A DNA stretch of 28,259 bases, taken from the NCBI GenBank assembly GCA_002897695.1, contig BDTG01000022.1, positions 1 through 28,259 of the forward strand, given 5' to 3'. Within the stretch, counting starts at the first letter, position 1. Every line of letters starts with the position of its first letter. Position numbers and translations under genes: made by a program. Below the pieces are notes generated by a model. The model was not told the origin of the DNA, searched no databases, and was given only the letters and a program-made list of their open reading frames with translations. Source of the DNA: a bacterium BMS3Abin14 (lineage in GTDB: Bacteria > BMS3Abin14). Below are positions 8,347 to 18,259 of the stretch, one piece after another.

Positions 8347-10730
8347 AGACAAAAACCCTTTCTCCGGGACTGCTCCACAGAATGGATGCTTACTGGCGTG
8401 CTGCAAACTATCTGGGGGTCGGCCAGATTTATCTATACGACAATCCGCTGCTGAAGCGTCCGCTGACAATCGAGGATGTGAAGCACATGCTTCTGGGACA
8501 CTGGGGCACGACTCCCGGACAGAACTTTATTTACGTACACTTGAACCGGGTCATCAAAAAATACGTCCTCGACATGATTTACGTTTCCGGCCCAGGGCAC
8601 GGCGGCCCGGCGGTCGTGGCCAACACTTATCTCGAGGGCACTTACAGCGAGATATATCCCGACATCAGCCGGGATGAGGCCGGGCTTCGGAAGCTCTTTA
8701 TCCAGTTTTCGTTTCCCGGAGGAATCCCGAGCCACGCATCCCCGGAGTGCCCCGGCTCGATTCACGAGGGCGGTGAGCTGGGCTATTCGCTCAGCCATTC
8801 GTTCGGGGCTGTGTTCGACAATCCCGATCTCATCGTCGCCTGCGTCATCGGCGACGGCGAGGCGGAAACAGGTCCACTGGCCACCTCATGGCATTCGAAC
8901 AAGTTCCTCGATCCGGCAACCGACGGCGCGGTGCTGCCCATCCTTCATCTGAACGGTTACAAGATTTCCAACCCCACTGTTCCTGCCCGCATCTCCCGCG
9001 AGGAATTGGAACAACTACTTCGCGGTTACGGGTGGACGCCCTACTTTGTCGAAGGCCACGAGCCCGAGCCGATGCATGAGGCCATGGCCATGGCCCTCGA
9101 TACAGCGATAGAAAAGATCAAAAAAATCCAGCAGGACGCCCGCATCCACGGCAATTTAGCACGTCCGCGCTGGCCGATGATCGTTCTCAATTCACCCAAG
9201 GGGTGGACGGGGCCGGAAATGGTCGATGGACTCCAGGTTGAAGGCACCTTCCGTTCACACCAGGTGCCGCTCTCCAACCCTGCCGCCCATCCCGAACAGC
9301 TTGAGCTGTTGGAAGAATGGCTGAGAAGCTACCGGCCGGAGGAACTCTTCGATAAACAGGGCTGTCTGAAACCGGAGCTGGCCGAACTTGCTCCCAGGGG
9401 CGAGCGGCGCATGGGGGCGAATCCCCACGCCAACGGCGGCATTTTGCTCCGCGACCTGCGGATGCCGGATTTCCGAAACTACGCTGTTGAGGTGCCCTCC
9501 CCTGGGGCTCCCGGCATCGGGGACACGCATGTCCTCGGGCGTTTCCTGCGCGACGTGGTAAAGCAGAACAGTGAGCAGCGGAATTTCCGGGTCTTTGGCC
9601 CTGACGAAACGATCTCCAACGGCCTGGAGGCTCTCTTTGAGGTGACCAAGCGCCAATGGGACGCTGCGACTGTGCCGAACGACGAATTTCTGGCGGCCAG
9701 CGGACGCGTGGTGGAAATGCTCAGCGAGCACCAGTGCGAGGGCTGGCTCGAGGGCTATCTGCTCACCGGGAGGCATGGACTCTTCAACTGCTACGAGGCA
9801 TTTATCCACATCATCGATTCCATGTTCAACCAGCACGCCAAGTGGCTGAAGGTAACTGCGGGTCTCCCGTGGCGGCGGAAGATAGCTTCGTTAAACTACC
9901 TGCTGACCTCGCATGTCTGGCGTCAGGACCACAACGGCTTTACGCACCAGGACCCCGGTTTCATCGACCACGTCGTTAACAAAAAAGCCGAGGTTGTGCG
10001 CGTTTACCTACCACCGGATGCAAACTGCCTGCTGTCGGTGATGGACCACTGTCTGAGAAGCCGCCATTACGTCAACGTCGTGATCGCGGGCAAGCACCCG
10101 GCACCGCAGTGGCTGACGATGGACGATGCCGTCAAGCACTGCACCGAGGGAATCGGCATCTGGCCGTGGGCCGGCAACGACCATGGCGCTGCGCCCGATG
10201 TGGTCATGGCCTGCTGTGGCGACGTGCCCACGTTGGAGACGCTCGCCGCCGTTTCTATTATGCGCAAGCACTTCCCCGAGCTGAAAATCCGGGTGGTCAA
10301 TGTCGTCGACCTCATGAAGCTGCAGCCGCAAACCGAGCACCCCCACGGACTCTCCGACATGGATTTCGACGAACTCTTCACCAGGGACAAGCCCGTAATC
10401 TTTGCCTTCCATGCCTACCCGTGGTTGATCCATCGACTGACCTACCGCCGCACCAACCATGACAATATCCACGTTCGCGGCTATAAGGAAGAAGGCACCA
10501 TCACCACGCCCTTCGACATGACTGTGCTCAACGACCTGGACCGCTTCCATCTGGTGATGGACGTCATCGACCGGCTGCCGCAGACCGGGGACAAAGGCAT
10601 CGACCTGAAGAGCCGGCTTAAAGACAAGCTCATCGAGCACAGGCAATACATCAATCGCCACGGCCAGGACATGCCGGAAATCCGAAACTGGGAATGGGGC
10701 AGCCCAGCTGCAGCGGACTACCCTCTTTAA
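8343..10730 (+). CDS. xfp: Xylulose-5-phosphate/fructose-6-phosphate phosphoketolase
   Basis: 795 residues, normal for the family. A thiamine-diphosphate enzyme that cleaves xylulose 5-phosphate or fructose 6-phosphate with phosphate into acetyl-phosphate plus glyceraldehyde 3-phosphate or erythrose 4-phosphate. Seen are GPGHGGP (83-89), [20 protein letters not shown] (123-142), the TPP motif [11 protein letters not shown] (170-180), and the middle and C-terminal signatures [14 protein letters not shown] and [17 protein letters not shown] overlap with pgm gives a direct route from glucose 1-phosphate to acetyl-phosphate. No acetate kinase gene is in the window. Whether it prefers xylulose or fructose phosphate cannot be read by eye. 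Confidence 0.97.
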   Translation: MKTKTLSPGLLHRMDAYWRAANYLGVGQIYLYDNPLLKRPLTIEDVKHMLLGHWGTTPGQNFIYVHLNRVIKKYVLDMIYVSGPGHGGPAVVANTYLEGTYSEIYPDISRDEAGLRKLFIQFSFPGGIPSHASPECPGSIHEGGELGYSLSHSFGAVFDNPDLIVACVIGDGEAETGPLATSWHSNKFLDPATDGAVLPILHLNGYKISNPTVPARISREELEQLLRGYGWTPYFVEGHEPEPMHEAMAMALDTAIEKIKKIQQDARIHGNLARPRWPMIVLNSPKGWTGPEMVDGLQVEGTFRSHQVPLSNPAAHPEQLELLEEWLRSYRPEELFDKQGCLKPELAELAPRGERRMGANPHANGGILLRDLRMPDFRNYAVEVPSPGAPGIGDTHVLGRFLRDVVKQNSEQRNFRVFGPDETISNGLEALFEVTKRQWDAATVPNDEFLAASGRVVEMLSEHQCEGWLEGYLLTGRHGLFNCYEAFIHIIDSMFNQHAKWLKVTAGLPWRRKIASLNYLLTSHVWRQDHNGFTHQDPGFIDHVVNKKAEVVRVYLPPDANCLLSVMDHCLRSRHYVNVVIAGKHPAPQWLTMDDAVKHCTEGIGIWPWAGNDHGAAPDVVMACCGDVPTLETLAAVSIMRKHFPELKIRVVNVVDLMKLQPQTEHPHGLSDMDFDELFTRDKPVIFAFHAYPWLIHRLTYRRTNHDNIHVRGYKEEGTITTPFDMTVLNDLDRFHLVMDVIDRLPQTGDKGIDLKSRLKDKLIEHRQYINRHGQDMPEIRNWEWGSPAAADYPL

Positions 10731-10781
10731 GGGGCCTGCCATCGAGGAGCCTCGTCCCGGCAAACAGGAAGCTATCGACAC

Positions 10782-12074
10782 ATGAGCAAAGCAGGTGATG
10801 GAAAGATCGGGTTGTGGGGGGTGGTTGCCATCGGCGTCGGCGGGATGGTCGGGGGCGGGATTTTTGCTGTGCTGGGTCTGGCGGTGCAACTGGCCCACGG
10901 CGGAACACCGGCGGCCTTTGCGATTGCGGGTGTGGTGGCGCTACTGACAACGTATTCGTATGCGAAGCTTTCGGTGGCCTATCCAAGCCGCGGCGGAACG
11001 GTCACGTTTCTGGATCGTGTTTTCGGGTCAGGCATGTTGACCGGCAGCCTGAACGTCCTGCTGTGGCTGAGTTATATCGTGATGCTGTCGCTGTATGCGT
11101 TCGCGTTCGGGAGTTACGGTGCAACGTTTTTGCCGGTGACATGGCAAGTGATCGGCAAACACACGTTGATTAGTCTCAGTGTGATTACAATTGCCGGATT
11201 GAACCTGCTCAGCGCCGAGTTGATCGGCAAAGCGGAGGGCTGGATCGTAGGATTGAAAGTGACGATCCTGCTGTTTTTCGTCGGCGCGGGTCTTGCCGGC
11301 GTCAACACTTCCCAGGTCGCACCAAGCTCCTGGTCGCCTCCACTGCAGTTGGCGGCGGGCGGGATGATCATTTTTTTGGCCTACGAGGGGTTTGAGTTAA
11401 TAGCCAATACGGCGCAAGATGTACGAGACGCAGCGCGGACGCTGCCGCGCGCGTATTACATTGCGGTTGGGTTTGTAATCGGATTGTACGTGCTGGTATC
11501 GCTCGTCACGGTGGGCAATCTCACCGTGGACAAGATCGTGGCGGCCAAGGATTACGCTTTGGCAGAGGCGGCTCGGCCATTTCTAGGACAAGCCGGCTTC
11601 ACGCTGATCGCAATAGCGGCAATGTTATCCACCGCTTCCGCGATCAACGCCACGCTTTACGGCGCAGCGCGTCTGAGTTACTGCATCGCGCGCGACGGCG
11701 AATTGCCTGCAATCCTGGAACGTAAAGTGTGGGGTGGACCGATGGAGGGCCTGTTGATTACCGCCGGCCTGACGCTGTTCGTGGCCAATATATTCGATCT
11801 GACGAGCATTGCGACGCTGGGCAGCGGAGGGTTTCTAATGATCTTCGCCGCGGTGAACGCCGCCAATGCGCGGCACGCGGCGCATACCAACAGCCACGGC
11901 TGGATTTCATCAGTCGGCGCTGTCGCATGCCTCCTGGCTTTGGGCGCGTTGGTTTGGCAGACATTCATGACCGCACCCGCAAAGTTATGGGTGCTGGCAG
12001 CGATGGTCTCGTTGGCGGTGATGATCGAGGGCGGTTACCGGCTGGCGAAACGGGAGATCCGATTGCGTGAATAG
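10782..12074 (+). CDS. APC-superfamily amino acid permease
   Basis: 430 residues with about 12 hydrophobic segments. The N-terminal GLWGVVAIGVGGMVGGGIFA (about 9-28) is the APC helix-1 signature with its unwound Gly-rich turn; AYEGFELIANTA near 205 is the helix-6 equivalent. It should import an amino acid or polyamine by proton or antiport coupling; substrate unknown. It starts 51 bases after xfp with only a weak AGGA site, so it may be read from the pgm-xfp transcript. Its codon choice looks richer in GCG, ACG and TTG than its neighbours, hinting at separate ancestry (a visual impression). Confidence 0.9.
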   Translation: MSKAGDGKIGLWGVVAIGVGGMVGGGIFAVLGLAVQLAHGGTPAAFAIAGVVALLTTYSYAKLSVAYPSRGGTVTFLDRVFGSGMLTGSLNVLLWLSYIVMLSLYAFAFGSYGATFLPVTWQVIGKHTLISLSVITIAGLNLLSAELIGKAEGWIVGLKVTILLFFVGAGLAGVNTSQVAPSSWSPPLQLAAGGMIIFLAYEGFELIANTAQDVRDAARTLPRAYYIAVGFVIGLYVLVSLVTVGNLTVDKIVAAKDYALAEAARPFLGQAGFTLIAIAAMLSTASAINATLYGAARLSYCIARDGELPAILERKVWGGPMEGLLITAGLTLFVANIFDLTSIATLGSGGFLMIFAAVNAANARHAAHTNSHGWISSVGAVACLLALGALVWQTFMTAPAKLWVLAAMVSLAVMIEGGYRLAKREIRLRE

Positions 12075-12222
12075 CCCACCGATCCACCTGTAAAGTTAGC
12101 TTTATCCGGGAAAAAGGTAATGTCAGGGATTTTTTCAGCAAAAGGGTCCTTGACCTGCACCGGCGGATGCTTGTGTTGAGTTCTTCGCGTAGTGGGCAAG
12201 ATGGAGAGGACAATACACATCA

Positions 12223-12936
12223 TTGAACACCGTGACAGTTAAAAGAAACAATCTGCTGCACCTGTGGCATGGATTCAGGGACTTTTTGCCCATCGGGCTC
12301 ATCGTTTTCTCCTATGCCATCGTCTTCGGCGCCCTGGCCATGAAAAGTGGGCTGACGATCCCGGAGGCTTCCCTGATGTCCTTGACCGTATTCGCCGGGG
12401 CATCCCAGTTCCTGGCCCTGCCCATGATCCAGAACGGCGCGTCCGTCTGGACCCTTACCTCCATGGCCCTCATGGTCAACATGCGCCACCTCCTTTACGG
12501 CCTTAACATCGGGAAGAAGTACTCCGGCGCCTCTCCACTGAAGCTTCTGGGCCTGTCCTTCGGGATCGTTGACGAGACCTACGCCTTCAACACCATCGGG
12601 CCAGGGAGGAAGATTACCTCTATCCCCTACTTCATGGGAACCGCCCTGTGCGGCTATGTCGTCTGGAACACCGGGACCGTGCTCGGAGCGATGGCGGGAC
12701 GATGGACGTCCATCCTGAAGGCCGAGGGCCTTGATTTCGCCATGCTGGCTGTGTTCATTTCCATGATCGGGTCCTCCATCGGTGACCGGCGGGACTGGAG
12801 CATTCTGGTGTGCTCAGGCCTCGCTGCTTTGGCCATTAGCCGGTTTGCAGGGGGGTACTGGCACCTTTTCGTAGTTGGGTTGGCGATCCCCCTGGCGTTC
12901 GCCGTTTTAACGAAAGAGGGAAAAAATGCGGCATGA
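12223..12936 (+). CDS. azlC: AzlC-family branched-chain amino acid exporter, large subunit
   Basis: 237 residues. The N-terminal block FRDFLPIGLIVFSYAIVFGALA, then LTVFAGASQFLALPMI, MALMVNMRHLLYGLNI and SFGIVDETYAF are AzlC/YgaZ hallmarks. The protein is an inner-membrane permease that exports branched-chain amino acids or analogues together with AzlD. The start is uncertain: TTG at 12223 is the longest frame, GTG at 12232 is next, and the nearest purine-rich stretch (GGAGAGGA) is rather far upstream. The 148 bases before it show no clear promoter or terminator. It overlaps azlD by 11 bases. Confidence 0.92.
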   Translation: MNTVTVKRNNLLHLWHGFRDFLPIGLIVFSYAIVFGALAMKSGLTIPEASLMSLTVFAGASQFLALPMIQNGASVWTLTSMALMVNMRHLLYGLNIGKKYSGASPLKLLGLSFGIVDETYAFNTIGPGRKITSIPYFMGTALCGYVVWNTGTVLGAMAGRWTSILKAEGLDFAMLAVFISMIGSSIGDRRDWSILVCSGLAALAISRFAGGYWHLFVVGLAIPLAFAVLTKEGKNAA

Positions 12937-13249
12937 GCTTGTCATCGCCTTCGCCGGGATGACGCTGGCCACCTACCTGACCCGGTCCCTTTTCACCGTT
13001 CTCGTGGCGAAGGTACGCATTTCCCCTTTCTGGGAGAGGGTGCTTTCCCACGTCCCTCTGGCTGTGCTGACCGCCTTCGTGGTCCCGTACCTGTTCGCTT
13101 CCACCGGCGAGGGAACATCCGCTTTAAGCCCCTATCTGCTCGCGGGAGCTGCGACCCTTTTCCTTTCCTACCGTACGAGGAACATCCTGCTATCCGCGGC
13201 TTCCGGGATCGTCCTCTTCATGATTCTCGTCCGGCTCTTCCCCCTGTAA
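12926..13249 (+). CDS. azlD: AzlD-family branched-chain amino acid exporter, small subunit
   Basis: 107 residues with about four membrane segments and the family pattern AGMTLATYLTRSLF near the N-terminus and PLAVLTAFVVPYLF in the middle. It pairs with AzlC; the 11-base overlap and conserved order support a two-subunit exporter. The ribosome site (AAAGAGGGAAAA) lies within the end of azlC. Confidence 0.92.
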   Translation: MRHELVIAFAGMTLATYLTRSLFTVLVAKVRISPFWERVLSHVPLAVLTAFVVPYLFASTGEGTSALSPYLLAGAATLFLSYRTRNILLSAASGIVLFMILVRLFPL

Positions 13250-13274
13250 AGGGGAAAAACCCATGTATGGACTT

Positions 13275-13302
13275 TTTACAACCCTATCAAAAATGGTATA
13301 AT
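13275..13302 (+). promoter_or_regulatory. Probable promoter of the cheR/kinase operon
   Basis: -35 TTTACA (13275-13280), a 16-base spacer and a perfect -10 TATAAT (13297-13302), in an A/T-rich patch between azlD and the CheR gene. It predicts a start near 13309 and a leader of about 43 bases. Confidence 0.6.
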
Positions 13303-13351
13303 AAACCACCTCTTCTGTGAAATTTTCGCATAGGCTTAAAGGGATTATCCA

Positions 13352-14191
13352 ATGAAAAGGGGTCTGAACAGGATCATTCGGGTGATGGACCAAGCGTATG
13401 GACGTGATATTTCCCCTTATGATGAAACGTTCCTGGCAAAATCGATTGACAGAAGGTTGGCTGCCGCCGGGGTGAAGACTTTCTCAGCCTACGGCGCCTA
13501 CTTATCTGAAAACCGCGCGGAGGCGGAAGTCCTTTCCGATTCACTGAACATCTCATACAGCGAGTTCTTCCGGAACCCGCTTACCTTTGCCCTGATGGAA
13601 CAACTCATCCTGCCCGACCTTGTCGAGAAAAAAAGCCGAAACAACCGCGGCGAGATCAGAATCCTGGTGGCGGGATGCGCAGGCGGCCAGGAAGCCTATT
13701 CCATCGCCATCCTGGCGGAGGAAGCGACGGCGGTACGGGAGGATCCGGTGCTGTGCCGGATCTTTGCCGTCGACCTGTCGAAAACTGAACTGGCCCGTGC
13801 GCAAGCGGGGAGTTACAGCACCGAGGACGTCGGGAACGTCTGTCTGCGCCGTCTCAACGCCTGTTTTTCCCGGCGAAAGAACTCTTTTATTGTCGCCCCC
13901 CGGATCAGGAAGCGCGTGATTTTCTCGCTTTACGATCTGCTGGACAAACACACAACCTCTCCGCCGGATAGTATTTTCGGCGACTTCGACCTGGTGTTGT
14001 GCTGCAACGTCCTTCTCTACTACAGGCCTGAGACTCAGCGCCTCATTCTGGACAAGATACGGCGATGCCTGTCGCCGGGTGGATATCTGGTCGTCGGCTG
14101 GACAGAGCACCAAATTGTTAAGAGCGCCGGCGGTTTCCGCTCCGCGTTCCCACCCGCGACCGTGTTTCGACCAACTCACAAGGGGGGATAA
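13352..14191 (+). CDS. cheR: CheR-type protein glutamate methyltransferase
   Basis: 279 residues. The N-terminal all-helical CheR domain is followed by the SAM-dependent methyltransferase domain. Seen are FFRNPLTFALMEQLILP (near 70-85), the SAM motif LVAGCAGGQEAYSIAI (CheR consensus GCSTGEE-YSIA), FAVDLSKTELARAQAGSY and DLVLCCNVLLYY (consensus DLIFCRNVLIYF). CheR uses SAM to methylate chemoreceptor-type glutamates. Here it is followed 3 bases later by a broken sensor kinase with no cheB, cheA or cheW in view, so it more likely modifies a kinase or receptor of a non-flagellar signalling system. Some motif positions depart from consensus (GQEA for GEEP), so activity is likely but not certain. 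Confidence 0.9.
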   Translation: MKRGLNRIIRVMDQAYGRDISPYDETFLAKSIDRRLAAAGVKTFSAYGAYLSENRAEAEVLSDSLNISYSEFFRNPLTFALMEQLILPDLVEKKSRNNRGEIRILVAGCAGGQEAYSIAILAEEATAVREDPVLCRIFAVDLSKTELARAQAGSYSTEDVGNVCLRRLNACFSRRKNSFIVAPRIRKRVIFSLYDLLDKHTTSPPDSIFGDFDLVLCCNVLLYYRPETQRLILDKIRRCLSPGGYLVVGWTEHQIVKSAGGFRSAFPPATVFRPTHKGG

Positions 14192-14194
14192 CCC

Positions 14195-16240
14195 ATGAGA
14201 CTCAGGAACCTGAAAGTCGGCACACAACTGCGCCTGGGGCTGGGCCTGATTCTGGTGTTCGTGTTAGGCATCGGCCTGTTGACCTGGAGAACCTCGAACG
14301 TACTCTCGTCCCAGACCAGGACGCTATATGACCACCCTCTGAAGGTCCGCAATGCCCTTGGCGCGCTCACTGCCGACATGCTGATAATTCACCGGAACGC
14401 GGACGACCCGAATTCGGAAGGCGCCCCGGGCAGGGTAAATGCCGCCAAACTCGATGCCTCCCGGCAATTTGATATCCTTTATGACCGTTACCTCGGCCCG
14501 AGGGCTGACGTCTCCGATCTTGAGGCTGGATTCATGGACTGGTACGCTTTCAACGAAAAAACCGTACTGATGCACCAGGCAGGCGGGCCAATCGAGGCCG
14601 GTATCAGGAACAAAAAAACGAACAGGATTCTGGATGAAAACATGATGGCCCGGTTCAGTAAAGTGACTGACTTTGCCAGTGCCAAGGCCAAACTGATCTA
14701 CAACAACTCCATGATTGAGAGCAGAAACCTGAGAAACCAACTGGCCCTCATCGTTTCAGTCATTCTGCTGACCTCCCTGATCGTCTCCTGGGGTTTGATA
14801 AAGGGGATCAGGAACCCGCTTATGCAACTGACCGCAGCGGGTATGTCTCGACCAACGAATTCGGTATATTATCCCACGCGTTCAACGCCTTGGCCGACAC
14901 GATTCAGGCCGACTTGAACCTGAAAGGGACCGCTTCGTCGCTCGCCAACGCAATGTCCCGTGAAACCGGGGCGCGCGCATTCTTCCGGGAACTGCTCCAG
15001 GGACTCATGGAGCCTACCGGCTCCCTGAGCGGGGCCGTTTACATACTGAACCGGCAGAAGACCGAGTTCGAGCATTTCGAGTCCATCGGCCTTTCCGGGG
15101 ACGGACGCGCCTCGTTCTCGGCCTCGACACGCGAGGGCGAGTTCGGCGCGGCACTGGCCACGGGCCGGATCCAGCGGGTTACCGACATCCCCGGTGATAC
15201 ACGTTTTTCCTTTGTCGCGGTCAGCGGGGAGTTAAAGCCGCGGGAAATTGTGACCATTCCGGTGCTTTCGGATGAGGGGGCCACGGCGATGGTGTCCCTG
15301 GCATCCGTCCACGTCTATACCGAATCGGCCCTGAGGCTGCTGGACGAAATCTGGGACAGTCTGAACGCCCGCGTGAACGGCGTACTTGCCTTCCGGCGGA
15401 TCCAGGATTACGCGGAGCGGCTTGAATCCCAGAACCGGGAACTGGAAACCCAGAAGAAGGAGATGGCCGCGCAGACTGACGAACTGACGGAGATGAACAC
15501 GGAGTTGGAGCTGCAAAAGCGGCAACTGGACGAGGCCAATCGGCTCAAAAGCAGTTTTCTTTCAAACATGAGCCACGAACTGCGCACGCCGCTCAACTCG
15601 GTGATCGCTCTATCGAACGTACTGGGCCGCCGGTTGGCAAAGACCATCCCCGAAGAGGAATACGGCTATCTGGACGTGATCGAACGCAACGGTAAACAGC
15701 TCCTGGCGCTGATCAACGACATCCTCGACATCTCCCGCATCGAAGCCGTCCAGGAAAAGATCACCCTCGGTCATTTTTCCATCAGGACCCTGGTCAGCGA
15801 AATTACGGACATGCTCGAACCCCAGTCGCAGGAAAAGGGCATTGCTCTCCTCAATCAGGTTGGAGACGACCTGCCGCCGGTCGTCTCCGATCCCGACAAG
15901 TGCCGACAACCTGCAAACCTTGTGGGCGCTGCTTTCCGATGCCTATACCGTCCTCGAAGCGCTTGATGGGCGGTCAGGCGTCGACCAGGCCCGGCGGCAT
16001 CAGCCCAATATCATCCTGATGGATATTGGGCTGCCCGTCATGGACGGCTTCGCCGCGCTGGCGGAGATCAGAGAGGACGAAGCGCTGAGCCGCATCCCGA
16101 TTGTGGCCGTCACCGCCAGTGCGATGAAAGGTGATCGGGAGCGGATTATCGCCCGAGGCTTTAACGGCTACATCTCCAAGCCGATTAACGAGGAAATTCT
16201 CCGAAAAACCCTGCACGAGGCGCTTTATGGAAATGAATGA
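14195..16240 (+). pseudogene. Hybrid sensor histidine kinase, disrupted by two deletions (HAMP and HATPase regions)
   Basis: Three pieces in different frames read as one former protein. 14195 to about 14835: membrane segment, periplasmic four-helix sensor (ADMLIIHRNADD, QFDILYDRYLG), second membrane segment and the start of HAMP. About 14836 to 15900: end of HAMP (NEFGILSHAFNALADTIQ), GAF, coiled coil and HisKA with SFLSNMSHELRTPLNSV. About 15900 to 16240: a receiver domain from ADNLQTL on, with LMDIGLPVMDGFAALAEIR and KPINEE. The frame changes inside HAMP, where spacer residues are missing. Near 15900 the text jumps from SDPDKC, which precedes the ATPase domain in such kinases, straight into the receiver. 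The whole HATPase domain and the receiver start are absent, so autophosphorylation is impossible. Real decay and a mis-assembly are both possible. Confidence 0.85.
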
Positions 16241-18248
16241 CATGAAGATATTGGCGATTGACGATAACCGGCACAACCTGACGGCGCTCAAAGCGATCCT
16301 GGCGGACAGACTGCCTCACGCCAGGCTCTTCACCGCCCTGGACGGCCTGAAGGGGCTCGAACTTGCCAGGGCCGAGGACCCGGACGTGATCCTGCTCGAC
16401 ATCGTCATGCCGGGCATGGACGGATACGCGGTCTGCCGGAAGCTGAAAGAAGACGGACGCCTGCGGTCAATCCCGGTTGTCTTTCTTACTGCCCTCAGGA
16501 CCGACCAGGAAAGCCGCGTAAAGGCCCTGGAAGCGGGGGCAGAAGGGTTTTTAGCCAAGCCGTTTGACGCACTCGAACTGACCGCTCAGATCCGGGCCAT
16601 GATCAAGGTCAAAGCGGCCAACAACCTGCAGTGGATGGGGAGGGAACAGCTGACATCTTTGGTGTTAGAGCGCACCATCGAACTGGAGAAGGAACTCGCC
16701 GAACGCAGGCGGATCGAGGCCGAGCGTGATCGGTTGATAACGGCGATAGAGGAGACAGATGAGTCCATCTACATCACCGACCTCGACGGAAATATCCTGT
16801 ACATCAACTCGGCTGTGGTGAGGAACACCGGCTATTCCAGAGACGAAATGGTGGGTCAAAATCCGCGCATTGTCAAAAGCGGCAAACAGGACGAAGCGTT
16901 CTACCGCGACCTCTGGGCAACCATCTCCGGCGGCAAAACCTGGAAAGGACAGATGGTCAACAGACGCAAGGATGGGGCCCTTTATACCGTGGATAAAACG
17001 ATATCGCCGGTGCACGACCCTGCTGGAGCGATCGTTAATTACGTGGCCATCAATCATGACATCACCGAACACCTGCGTGTCAGTGCGGATAAGGCCAGAT
17101 TGAAAGAGGAATTGCATCAGGCCCAGCGGATGGAGGCCATCGGCAGACTCGCAGGCGGTGTGGCTCACGATTTCAACAACATGTTGAGTGTGATTCTCGG
17201 CCACGGTGAAATGCTCCTTTCTAAACTCCAGGCCGAAGACCCTTCTCGTGAAAAGGTTGCTGCCATCGTCAAGGCCGGACGGAGATCCTCGGATCTTACG
17301 CGGCAGCTTCTCACTTTTGCCCGCCGGCAGATCATCGACCCTGAGAACATGGACCTTAACCAGGCGGTGACCGAACTTCTGAAACTCCTCCGGAATGTCA
17401 CCAGAGAAGACATTGAGATCAAGACCATACCGGCGGATAAACTAATGATGATCCACGCCGACCGGGGACAGATCGAGCAGGTGCTGATGAACCTCTGCCT
17501 CAACGCCCGGGACGCCATGCCTGAGGGGGGACAGATGATCATCGAGACCAAAGAGGCATCGGTGAACAGTCAGGATGTGAAGCAGCATCCGTACATGAAA
17601 GTGGGGAAGTATGTTCTGCTTTCGGTGAGCGACAACGGGGTCGGGATGGGCGAGAATATCTATAAGCACGTCTTCGAACCGTTTTTCACCACCAAAGGCC
17701 CCAACAAGGGGACCGGTCTCGGGTTGTCCGTCGTTTTCGGGATCGTGAAGCAGCATGGCGGGTACATCCACCTGGACAGCGAACCGGAAAGGGGGACGAA
17801 ATTCACCATCTATTTTCCCGCAGTGGATGCCCCCCCGGACGCCCGATCGGCGGTTTCATCGAAGCCGGCCAGGGGAGGGACCGAAACACTTCTCGTTGCG
17901 GAGGACGAGGACTCGGTCCGGGACCTGTTTCAGCAGACGTTGGAATCGTACGGATACAAAGTCCTGACTGCCCGGAACGGCGCTGAGGCGGTTGAGGTCT
18001 ATCTCACCCACAGGGAAGAGATTGCTCTCGCCGTACTCGATGTCGTCATGCCAAAGAAGGGTGGGAAGGAGGCCTACGACGAGATAGCCAAAATCACCCC
18101 TGGTCTCAAGGTCCTGTTTTTGAGCGGATACTCCACCAACGCGATCCACGATGATTTCATTCTCAGCCCAGGACTCTCATTCCTCCAGAAGCCGTTCATT
18201 CCTTCTGTGTTGGCCAGGAAAGTCCGGGAGATATTGGATACAAAATAA
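16227..18248 (+). CDS. REC-PAS-HisKA-HATPase-REC hybrid histidine kinase
   Basis: 673 residues, cytoplasmic (no membrane segment). N-terminal receiver (1-125, Asp12/13, phospho-Asp58, Lys111), coiled coil, PAS (about 170-285), HisKA with [11 protein letters not shown] (His314), HATPase with N-box NLCLNARDAM, G1 DNGVGMGE and G2 GTGLGLSVV, then a C-terminal receiver with VLDVVMPKKGG. It should pass phosphate from a partner kinase or its own His to its receivers. ATG at 16227 has GAGG 7 bases upstream and overlaps the end of the broken kinase gene by 14 bases, implying one operon; Met6 at 16242 is an alternative. Its upstream partner kinase being broken, its input may now come from elsewhere. 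Confidence 0.94.
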   Translation: MEMNDMKILAIDDNRHNLTALKAILADRLPHARLFTALDGLKGLELARAEDPDVILLDIVMPGMDGYAVCRKLKEDGRLRSIPVVFLTALRTDQESRVKALEAGAEGFLAKPFDALELTAQIRAMIKVKAANNLQWMGREQLTSLVLERTIELEKELAERRRIEAERDRLITAIEETDESIYITDLDGNILYINSAVVRNTGYSRDEMVGQNPRIVKSGKQDEAFYRDLWATISGGKTWKGQMVNRRKDGALYTVDKTISPVHDPAGAIVNYVAINHDITEHLRVSADKARLKEELHQAQRMEAIGRLAGGVAHDFNNMLSVILGHGEMLLSKLQAEDPSREKVAAIVKAGRRSSDLTRQLLTFARRQIIDPENMDLNQAVTELLKLLRNVTREDIEIKTIPADKLMMIHADRGQIEQVLMNLCLNARDAMPEGGQMIIETKEASVNSQDVKQHPYMKVGKYVLLSVSDNGVGMGENIYKHVFEPFFTTKGPNKGTGLGLSVVFGIVKQHGGYIHLDSEPERGTKFTIYFPAVDAPPDARSAVSSKPARGGTETLLVAEDEDSVRDLFQQTLESYGYKVLTARNGAEAVEVYLTHREEIALAVLDVVMPKKGGKEAYDEIAKITPGLKVLFLSGYSTNAIHDDFILSPGLSFLQKPFIPSVLARKVREILDTK

Positions 18249-18259
18249 ATTCCTGCATC

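Noticed and set aside
10008-10898. 296-codon frame on minus
   Set aside because: Antisense to the phosphoketolase C-terminus.
13238-13258. TTCCCC/GGGGAA hairpin after azlD
   Set aside because: Followed by A, not T, on the plus strand, and overlapping the stop codon; not a convincing terminator.
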